Positions 32,499-42,800 of a stretch of 64,000 bases of DNA are shown one piece after another (the stretch's first letter is position 1; each line of letters starts with the position of its first letter). The stretch covers positions 1,674,001 to 1,738,000 of the forward strand of contig JAVTVJ010000342.1 in assembly GCA_034509425.1 (NCBI GenBank), written 5' to 3'. The stretch comes from Eopsaltria australis (Eukaryota > Chordata > Aves > Passeriformes > Petroicidae). The position numbers were made by a program, and so were the translations under genes. The notes below the pieces were generated by a model that did no database searches, had not been told where the DNA came from, and saw only the letters and a program-made list of their open reading frames with translations.

Positions 32499-33170
32499 CT
32501 CACAGAGAGCGCCCCACAGCTCCTTCCCCTCAGAGACCCCCTCACAGAGAGCGCCCCACAGCTCCTTCCCCTCAGAGACCCCCTCACAGAGAGCGCCCCA
32601 CAGCTCCTTCCCCTCAGAGACCTCTCACAGAGAGCGCCCCACAGCTCCTTCCCCTCAGAGACCTCACAGAGAGCGCCCCACAGCTCCTTCCCCTCAGAGA
32701 CCTCACAGAGAGCGCCCCACAGCTCCTTCCCCTCAGAGACCTCTCACAGACAGCGCTCCACAGCTCCTTCCCCTCAGAGACCTCTCACACATCTTCCCAC
32801 AGCTCCTTCCCCTCAGAGACCTCACAGAGACCGTCCCACAGCCCCTTCCTCTCCGAGACCTCTCACAGAGATCTCCTCACAGCTCCTTCCCCTCAGAGAC
32901 CTCTCACAGAGAACCCCCCACAGCTCCGATCCCCTCACAGACACCCTCACACAGCTCCCTCCCCTCACAGAGGTCCCCCATTCCCTCACAGAGCCTCCCA
33001 CAGCTCCCTCCCCTCACAGAGGTCCCCCATTCCCTCAAAGAGCCCCCCACGCAGAGACTTCCCCCGCTGCCCTCCTCCCCTCAGAGGGACACACCCTACC
33101 CCCTCCCCATCTCCCTCCCCTCACAGAGACCCTTCCTCACAGCTTCCTCCCCTCAAAGATCCCACCGCCC
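32499..33170 (+). repeat. Minisatellite array, 39-42 bp period
   Basis: At least seven near-perfect units of the form CACAGAGAGCGCCCCACAGC + TCCTTCCCCTCAGAGACC, decaying downstream into shorter degenerate units of CCCCTCACAGAG type. GCGCCCCA or its variant starts at 32509, 32551, 32593, 32634, 32673, 32712 and 32753, so unit lengths are 42, 42, 41, 39, 39 and 41. The mix of lengths, and two overlapping frames both open, argue for a non-coding array. Confidence 0.92.
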
Positions 33171-34560
33171 CCTGCCAGCGCTGGGCACCGGCATTTGATA
33201 CGGACGGGAACCGAAAGAGACGGTGAAGTTAGTGAACTTCTGTGTTCTCCCCGCCCTGTGGGGAGGAGCCGTGGGCGTCTGTGAGCAGAGTAACGCGCCG
33301 TTGTCTTCGGAAATGGTGCAGAGCTTCGTGTGAGTGCTGAATGCCACAGAAGTAAACACAGCGTCTCTGGGCTGCATGGCACCAGCAATCCATTTGTGGC
33401 AAACCAGGTTGGTCCTTAGGATCAGAAAATACCACAGTGGCCAAGGTAGAGGAAATGGGTATGAGTAAGGTGGAGGTGATAGCTTTGCATCTGATTGTTC
33501 ACTCTTAAAGAAATTAGTGCAATGCAGAGAGAAACGTGCAGTTTACGAAAGCAAGCAAATCAGGAATGTGCTGCTTGTGAATTTTCCAAGTTCACAACAA
33601 GAGCTCTCCTGAGCAATGGTGTATTTCCCACACCAAAGCTTAAATTGAGCATGTGGCAGTGCAGGCATTCACCGCTCCCGGACACAAAACTCACCTTCAG
33701 CATCCCAACAGGCCAGGTGTCAGCAGGATTAAACAAAACAAGCAGGTTCAGTGTCACCTAGAGGTAGTAAATTCTAAAGTTACAGGTGTAAGCCCTTCCT
33801 TTTTATAGGACATTCCTTATTGTGTCAAATAACCCTTACTTGCAGTGTGATTCACAGTCGAATATCCTTGAGGCACTTGGACATGGGCCCAGAGCAATTG
33901 GGAAGACAAATACTAGTGTGAGAGCAGTGTTGGAAGCTATCCTGGCATCAAGACTCCCTGGAGCCTGCAAAACTCATGTAGATGTGATTTCTTCAGAGGA
34001 ACTCGGTGTGATACCTTTCAATTTGGCTGAGGCGGGCATTTTTCATACAAAATCAGGTAAGTTGCAGACATTGACAGCCAGGGGCATCACCCTGCACCTT
34101 ACAGTGGTAAGTACCTGCTCACTTTTCCTCCTGTTCATTGTCCATGTACATGGAGCAGCAGCTTGTGAACCTTTGGTTTTCTCCTGGAAGTCTTTCGAGG
34201 CGTAGCTGGAAGAGTTATTGCAGTGTCTAGGGAAGCTGATTGTATCTTCAGCACTTTTACTGACTGAAATGTTCTTGGGAGTAACTGTAAAGCAACAGTC
34301 TCTTTTAAAATTCAAAGCTATCACCTTTTCCTGTGAATTATGTGAGATGGCAGAGTGAAACTGAGGTGAAACTTGACACAGTGTGGGTACTGTAGGAAGG
34401 GGTCTTCAGAGCATGGCATCCACATCAAAGTGGATCTAACCTCTGAGCATTCCATAGGGAATGCAGCTGGGCCACAGCTGAGTGTGCCTTCAAGCTGTCC
34501 TTGCTGGGGGCTGTGCCTGGGGGAAAGCTCCAGGAGCAAGGAATTGACTGCTGAAGGCTC
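33171..34560. other. Intergenic sequence, no gene seen
   Basis: The first 150 bases (33190-33340) contain several CpGs and GGGAACCGAAAGAGACGG-like sequence, in contrast to the AT-rich remainder. Short open frames occur on both strands, but none has a recognisable protein or splice context. Confidence 0.5.
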
Positions 34561-34579
34561 TGATGGCATCCCAACACCT

Positions 34580-34676
34580 TGCTTGGTGTCCAGTGTTCCC
34601 TGCTGTCCTGCTCTTGGTGTCCAGTGTTCCCTGCTGTCCTGGCAAGGTGTCCAGTGTACCCTGCTGTGCAGCTGGC
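34580..34676 (+). repeat. Three-copy 30-31 bp tandem repeat
   Basis: GGTGTCCAGTG begins at 34585, 34616 and 34646, each followed by TTCCCTGCTGTCCTG or a close variant (the third copy is TACCCTGCTGTG). Intergenic, or in the distal MAP6D1 3' flank. Confidence 0.9.
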
Positions 34677-34769
34677 AAGAGACATGCAGTGACAAATTAT
34701 ACTGCAAAGTTGAATACCTGAGGCTGGTATTTTACAACAAAATAATATGGGAGAGAACCAATAGCCAAA

Positions 34770-36785
34770 ATACATTTTAATTTATTAAATTAAATCCAGT
34801 CCATTTGATAAAATACAAGCTTATTATATTACCAATTTGTTTAAACCTGGGTCATTTTTTAAGAAATACAGTCAATTAAGAAGAGATAATAGACAATTTC
34901 CTTTTTTCTTTGTTTTTTCCTTGCTGTTAATAAAGTCCAGGATTGAAATGAACTTAAATTGTTTGAACAAAACCGTTAAAAACATTATAAAGAGATTAAA
35001 CAAGCAGATTGAATTCTTAGAAACATCTAACATGCAAAACTTTTAGCACGGTTTGAATGTTCCAAATGAATCTCCTGAAAAATTCTTTTGGCAAACACTG
35101 GGATTACTGTGGGTTTCTCCAAGGATGAGTGTGGGAAGAACCATCCCTTGTCCCAGCCAAATGCAGCTCACTGCAGGTGCTCCCTGTCCTGGTGGTTGTG
35201 TTCAATCCCACTACTGTGAACAGGGATGGCACCATTAAATTCTGACACAATGCAGTGAGAAGATGCTGTCTGCATGTATTCCAAGTACAATTCACATGCC
35301 AACAGCTCAAAAATTGTTCTTATGGGAACTATCAGCAATGCATACATTTTTGCAGAATCCCCACAGTTCCTTAAATTGGCCTTAGACTTCAGCTAGTAAG
35401 AAGGTTAAGAAAAAGTCCTCCTGTGTTAAAAGTCTGTTTCATTACAGATGAATGAATATCTGACCACTGTTCAAGTCTGAGGATAGTTTCCCTTTGTTCT
35501 GCAAAACACACAGGTGTTGCAAACACAAGTGAAAGTTTTTCCATTTTTTTTCCAAAATAATTAGTAAATCCATTAAATAAGCAGTAGACTAATTATATTG
35601 CATAAATTATTGAAATAGAAATTGTAAAGTCTTGATGAACAAAGGCTAAAAAAATGATTTGTTAAAACACATGTACCTCAGCAAAAGTTAAATGCGCAGC
35701 AGTCTAAAAAAATCAGCTTCAGAACAATGAAACGGCCTATCTTAAAAATGACAGATGGCTTACATTCTACATTACATTTTTCTTTAAGAAGAGTTTCTAA
35801 GTAACATTCGCTTGTGGTTGTTCCTAGCATTAGCATTACCAATATACAGGCAATAATTTAGGAATTTCAAGGCAATATTTTCCACCTTGCATATGCAAAG
35901 AGTTAACATTTATTAAAAGTATAAGCATATCCTTTTCATTAAAGGATCACAAATTGCTTTAGGTAAAATCCATGTACAATATTTACAGTCACCCTAACAG
36001 CTATACAAATTACGTAAGTATCTTAGATCCTCTGGAGGAGTCTGGTGGGTGCCTGGCTGTATCCATGCACTCCTCTCCAAACCAATCTGGTGCAGTGCTG
36101 TCAGGGCTGTCTTCTGGAGTTCAGTCCCCTCTTGCTCCTGCATCAGCTCTCCAATTTTGGAAATATTCAGCTTCCCAACCTTACAGGCCCAAGACACTGC
36201 ACGTGCCAGATTTATTTTAGAGTTCCATGACATTGGCTTTTTCCAGCTTCTAAAGCAACTTTGGAAGTTCAGACCAGCCCCTGTGGAGCTGTGCTTTCTG
36301 CTGATGCCATTTGAGGTCCTACTTCCAAAACCCCTCAAGAAGCTCCAGAAGTCATCCAGATTACTCCCTGTCTTTCAGTGACCTACTTAGAGGGTGTTGC
36401 TAAATAAAACTGGTCTAGGTTTTAATTATCCATCCCGCTCACGATTGTTTTCCCTCCTACCCTGCATATTTCTGTGTAGGGATGTTGCCTGCAATCCTGC
36501 CTTTGCTGCCCAAAGTCAATCTCCTAATGTGACGCCAGCTGGCATAGTAATGAACCTGCTCCTGTGAAAAACTAGGTCACTCCTCACAGCGTGTTTTGCC
36601 AGTTCTGAACCAAGCGCTTTGCAGTTTGTTGTGTTAACAGAAAGTGTGTGCATATCATTAATCACTGGAGCTGCTTTTGATAACACCGGTTCTTTGATCT
36701 TAACACTCCTCATGAAAATTGCATAGTGATACATCTTAACAGAAACTCCTCGTTGAAGCTGCCTGGGTGTGAGGAGGGTCCAGGT
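34770..36785 (-). other. MAP6D1: MAP6D1 3' UTR (probable)
   Basis: AT-rich sequence downstream of the MAP6D1 stop with no other gene. Minus-strand AATAAA candidates are at 34786-34781 and 35914-35909. The end point is a guess between these. Open frames seen here on either strand look like chance. Confidence 0.35.
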
Positions 36786-36863
36786 TCACACGTTGAGGAT
36801 CCGTGATGGCGCCTGGAAAACAGCGGAAGGGTTGGGGGAGAACCTGGTCTTCACCTCTGGGAT
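36786..36863 (-). CDS. MAP6D1: MAP6D1 coding exon 3 with stop
   Basis: 26 codons, IPEVKTRFSPNPSAVFQAPS, RILNV, TGA at 36788-36786. Acceptor CACCAG. The PNPSAxFQAxxRILNV end is diagnostic for MAP6 and MAP6D1. Confidence 0.95.
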   Translation of the reverse strand: MPEVKTRFSPNPSAVFQAPSRILNV

Positions 36864-39800
36864 CTGGTGGGGTGAGGAAGGGAGAGAAACATTAGTGTGA
36901 CACAGGATACAGCTGTCTAGAGAGTTTGAGGGGCCTGGGGTGCTGTGAGGATCTATCTGCTCTCCCTGTAACCACTGCACAGGTGTTAGGCACAGGTGTT
37001 AGCCCTTGGCTGGGCATCAGTGAGACTGGCCTTGCTGTACAGGGTGATTCAAGGGCAGGTGTGATGCTGGACCAGTGGGGAGGGGCTTGGTTGTAACCCA
37101 GCCCTTGGGCCTTCAGCTGTGTGGGGTGATGGGGATAACAATGGCTGGGCAGGCCTTGGCTGGAGCCAGCCTCTGCATGATGAAGAGCTGCCTCTTCACA
37201 AAGCCCTGCTGGCAAACACTCTATGAGCATCACAACGAATTCACTGCTGGACGGGTGCTGCATTTAAGTGAGAGAAATTGCAGTGGTGTGCGTCTGGTCC
37301 TTAACCTTTTGGAGAATGCCATCCAGGCTCCATCAAAATGTTCCATTCTAATGCTTTATGGGGCCACAGTCTATGTCTGCTGTGAATTGAGGTGCAGACC
37401 TGGAGGACCCAAAGGAGAAAAACTGGTTACTGGACATACCAGGCTCTTAAACTGCAAGGACTTGGATAAGGATGTAAACTTCTCACGCCTGGAGGAAAGG
37501 CAGAGATAACAATGGTTGCTCTCTCTGATGTCTGTAGAATCAGAATTTCATGCAATATGTAGCTGCTGTAGTTGTACTGAAGCATGAAGGACACCTGGAT
37601 GCTTCTGTCATCCCTAATGCTGAGAACTCAGGATTTGAAATAGAACTAGCCATAGATGTGCATCCAGCCCTGGACTCGGGGTGACTCTGGCCATCAAACA
37701 TGAGAGGGTAGAAAGCTCTGCTGGTTATGCTGATGGCACCATTCAAGCAGAGAAAAAAGTACAAAATTACAGACAAAGAGAGTATAGGGAAATAGGGAAA
37801 GCTATTGATCTCTGGTTGATGTTGTTTCGTTGTTCTGATTTTTCCATTCCTCTAGGGATGCATCTGACACACTAAGAAACAAGTGAGATGTCACAAACAG
37901 CATATGCATAGCTCAGTGCCTGGGGTGAAACAGCAGCCTGAGTCCTACATGTAGGCTGTCAGGACATATCAAAAACCTGATTCCCACATATCTGGCAAAG
38001 CCAGGGGCTTCAGGTAAGAGGGAAAGTCCTAATGGCCAGGTGTGAACAAGGAGACTCTGACTTCTCTTTGAACTGGTGGCTCCTTGGCACCATCTTCATT
38101 CCAGACTACACCTTTGCCATGCTGTCTGTTAGAGACTGTGATGGTGCCCTAGGGCTCCAGGACATGGGGCCTTTGCTTGCACACTTCAAAGTGCAGTGTC
38201 CTTGATGGCATGAGTTTATGTCTGGGATTCTAGTCTTCTCTTTCCTTTCCTCGAGAACTGGGATAGGGATTTATCCAGGACCCCCTTCTTTGCATCTTTT
38301 CTGACAAATCAGAAAACACTGTATTTTGACCCCCTAGGGTCAAAATGCAAAAATTAAATTAACAAGGGTCATATACAAGGCTTAAGGATTAAATGAAAGG
38401 TCTATCCCCACTGCTGCACCTCAGTAAACAGCCCAGACTATTCAGAGCAAGGAGGAAGGTTTGGTGAGGTTTGCAAATTCTGTTTTGCCTGAGGTCACTG
38501 TCCCACTTTCAGCAGAGCTGCCTATACCCATCGCGAGCCTTGTTGCAGCAGTGTGCCAGCAATCCTCTGCGGAGGAGGCACTTGACTGCCTGCTGATTAA
38601 ACACTTCTTCCTTGTCTCCTCCAAGGCAAAGATTTACTTTTTCCATGTGGCCCTGGAGTAGCTGCTGTCACCTCTACTGGCACGGCACACTGCGGCTGGG
38701 GAGTTCAGCCCCCGGCCCTGGCCCTGCGTTCTGAGTCATTCAGTGCAGCCTGTGAGCAACCCCCATGGCTGGCTGGGAGGTGCTGTTCTCTTTGGTGGTC
38801 TAATGCAAAAACCAGCTGCAACAGAGCCTTGTCAGTGTGCACTTTCCTTTCCTGTGGGGATGGGGAGTGTGGGGGGCCCTGTCAGGAAAAATGCTGACTA
38901 CAGAATATTTCCTCACGGGATTTTCAGCAGCACATGTATTTCACAATAAGAAAATTATCTTTGCTGGTATAGAGAATCTCACAGAAAAAAAATGTAGAAA
39001 CTCACAGGAAAATCCCAAGGAAATCTCAGAGCTGTGCAGCTTGTCTGTTCCACACAGCTACATTCTCCTTGGCATTCATAGCGGGGACAGCTTCTGCCCA
39101 CACCAGCAAGGGGGAGTTTTGTGCTGTCTGGGCAGGTGCTGTTCCTTAAGCAATCATCTGCAAAGATTCACAGGCAAATACCTGCATGTGGCTTTTATCC
39201 TACATGCACCACAGTGATCAAATATGAGGAGTTCCTGATGTGTACTTTGGGTATTATTCACATTGACTTCAGGATTTTTAAAAACTGCTAATTACCTTAA
39301 AGTCTGCCTTGTAGCTTGTCTCTTGAACAAAATGGTCTTCTGGGATAATGAAGCCTTGTTTTGACTTTATCGGCTTGGATGGTTTTGCTCCAGTCCATGG
39401 GCGATACTCTTGTCTGAAATGAGATTATCAAGACAGAAGAACTTGTAAAAGACAACATTCTCACAGGGTACTTCTGCTCAGAGTGGCTGCAAAACCAGAA
39501 GGCAAGGTGGGATACAACCAGCTTGCAAGGTTGAACTTGTCTGAGGCACACTGGAAATAAAAGAACTGAGCCTGGCAGGCTGTCTCTCTCAGAAATCACA
39601 GACTGAAAGATGGAACAGGGTATAGACTGGGCTAGCTGGATTCCCTGACTTAACTCTTCTTTTATTCCTACAAAATGTGCTCTCTCCTGGAGGTAACTGA
39701 TGCATCCCTCCTGGATAAGAAGTAGTCAGGGTGACTTTTTGAATGATAGCCCAGTGACCACTTACAATGTAAAACCTTGTCTGGCATGCTGGCCACTTAC

Positions 39801-42800
39801 ACTATAAGACACCTCAGTCTGGTGTGTGGCCCTCACATATGCACAGAGCCCGCTGATGTCCCCATCCTTGGCTGTGGCTCTCTCAGCAGCAGGCGTGTCT
39901 GCCAGGGTGTGCTGTGCTGCACAGCTGTGGCTGCTTAGTCTGAAATGCTTCCAAAGGGAGACACGGTCTCAGCTGGCAGATGCTTACGCTGATGATTTTC
40001 CTTCAGATGGGGGAAGGTGCTTTAAATCTGCATGATGATGTCTGAGAAGGCACTGCTGCTCCAAGAACAGGTCAGCCAAGGGTCAGCTGAGAAATGGGAG
40101 CAGAGACTGCACTGAGAAAGGGGCAGCACCTTCCGAGAGCACCAAAGAACAGCATTGCAGGGTCTGCTTAGTTCAGCTGCCAGCTGCCGTCTGCAGCTTT
40201 CCCTCTGCTTCTCTGCACCCCTTGTCACAAACAAGCCTCACTAATGCCCTTGCCATTAGGACTTTCTGGATGCTGCAGCAGCAGCCAACTGAGCTGTCTT
40301 GTTGCTCAGAGGAAGACAGAAGCCTGCTCTGTTTGTGTGTGTATCTCTGGCAACCAATTCAGGCAGCCTCTGTAGCAAGACAAGAGGTGACTAACCGAGA
40401 TGTGACAATCTTATTTTCATACCCTGGCATGGTTCAATAACTGCATTTTACTATCTGCTTATACACAGGATCAAGGGGTAAGACTGAGCCCTGAGCCATG
40501 CCCAGGGTAGGGAAATAGGCTTGTTTTAGTGTGTCAAGCTTATCTTTGATCACAGCCTTTCTGAGTTTCATTTTTCCCAAGCATGCTATTTGCTATATTT
40601 ATAATAGCTGCAAATTCCTCTTTTAAATATCTAATTTAAAGTGCATAAGTATGGAGTATTATTTTAGAATGCGTAGTTTGGACTTGATCTTTTTAGTATA
40701 TGATAGATAATGTCCTATGGAAGAGCTTCCTGCTATTGGAAAGCAAAGCCAGGCCCCTGTCAGGGCTGTCTATGTGCATTGCAAATCTTGTTTATAATCA
40801 GTTTGTTCTTGCTGTCCTGAGCTGCCACCTTCTGCCTTCTCTGCACTGTGCTTTTCGGGCCTGCTCAGGTAGCAGGTGAATCCCCATGCAGCTCCCCTGG
40901 TGCTGGTGCTGGTGGTGGAGGTCCTGCTCCCTTCCTGCAATACCTCAGGATAAGGCAACACTTTTGAAGAAAGGTGATTTTGGCCAAGTCATGCCCCAAG
41001 AAGGCAACCTTTCAGCAGGGAATCCCTGATGGGCATGAATGCAGAATTAAATCTGACCTCTGCTCTTCTGCACAGCCAGAGGGAGGACACAGCTACTGGG
41101 CAAAATACCAGCAAAATGGTACAAAACCATCAGTTACATCCCCACAGTTTCTAGGAACTGGAACCTGCTGCTCCACATAAAGGCTGATTTCCTCAAGAAT
41201 GTTGGTGGCATTGATTCCTAACCATTCATCCTTATGCTGACTGGTCTCCCTGCTGCAATGGAGTGTGTCTTCAGCTTTCAATGAATGACTGTGCTGCCTG
41301 CCTGTGCAGCCAACTCTGTCTCGATGCTTTATAGCAGATCATTTGCTGATTTGGCAAGCCCCCAAACACAGTCCTTTTGGATCACAAGACCCTCATTTTG
41401 GCTGGAAGTCAAACCATTCTCCTCTCAGCCTGGATAGTCAAAACTGTTTCTGAGGCACTTACATGCACTGAGGGAATGCTCCCCACAGAATCAGAAACAT
41501 AAGGGCAGATACAGTCATGGCCCATACCACAGCAGCATTTCTGATTTGGAACTGGGATTTTGCTCTGGGGGAGCCCAGAACTCTGAGCCAAAAGTGGAAG
41601 GTGGAGCAAAACAGAGACAACTTAGCTTAGCTCCTTGGGGGAGCTGAGGTACTTAAAACAAGAAATATTATATCCTTTGGTCAAAAAAGTGCAGCTAACT
41701 AAATTTGCTCTGCCTCCTAAGTCTGCAGGACCCATGTTCCCATCTCCAGCTGCTTAGCCAAGAGTCAGAAGGAGCATGAACCCAAATACCAGTCTGGTGA
41801 CTTGACTAGAAATCAGTCTTGGAGTAATGAGTGGAGTCAATCTGATCAAAGCCTGGGGAGGAGGAATGGCCTGTTTTTAATGTTACTTAGTTTAAGATGT
41901 CAAGTGACAAGATTAGTGACTGTCTTCCTTCCCCTTTGTAGCCTGTGTAGTGTGACATCCAGCCACTGCTGGGGATGAACATGCAAGGCTGACTGTTGCT
42001 GCTGGAGATAGTAATCTTCATCCTTCCTGCTGCACCCCTCTCCCCCTCCCCTTGTGCCTAGACAGCAGCAGTTTCTGGGTTACTTTGGGCCTGCAAGGAT
42101 CTGCAGTGGAGGGGAAGTAGCTCCAGGCCCAGAACTCATTGACCAGGCTCTCTTTAGGTTCTATTTTGTCCTCCACTCTTACAACCTAGAGGTGAGATTT
42201 TTGATCTCCAAAAATAGAAATGGCCCAGTGGTATTTGAAGTACTAAACCATTGGGGTTGTGAAAGAGAAAGGCCTCCTGAGTAGCACGCAGACTTTAAAA
42301 GAGTAGGGATCAAAAGAGAAGGGCTGCTTTTTGTGTACTGCTGTTTCTTTACCTCTCACTCACTCTAGGAAGAATTAAGAAGCAGCTTTTTGCGTGTGGG
42401 TTGCCCCAGTGCTTTGATCACATAAATCACTGCTTTTGCAACTGTTTCTTTGCTCTTTCTCAAAATTGGTTAATAGAGCCCAAGAAAAGGCATTTCTTTT
42501 GTAATGTGTGGGGATGTGTCTGCAGGGGAAGGTTTGAATTACTGCAGTGTGGAGAGGGAGGCTTGTGGCCTGCTAGGACAGTTTAACCCCTGTGGTGATG
42601 AGAGATGGAGCAAGTGGGAGTACAACTAATGCACAGGCTAGAAACAAACAAAAAAAAAAGCACTGGACTATTAATTACCAGGGTGTTGTGATGAAGCCCA
42701 GCTTTGATGAGAGCTGTTTCGCTGAGCTGCTGTTTACGTGCCACCTCCCCCCGTGGGTGAGCAGGACTGCCTGTACCAGGCTGTCAAACAGCTGAGACAG

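Noticed and set aside
32387..33226. 279- and 241-codon overlapping open frames
   Set aside because: Both are translations of the minisatellite in different frames. Unit lengths that are not multiples of three (41 bp) argue against a coding repeat.
33137..33444. Cys/His-rich minus-strand frames that looked gene-like
   Set aside because: No recognisable protein, no consistent frame and no splice context; more likely part of repeat or CpG-rich flank.
36049..36381. 110-codon plus-strand frame in the MAP6D1 3' flank
   Set aside because: Opposite to the probable MAP6D1 3' UTR, with no known motif.
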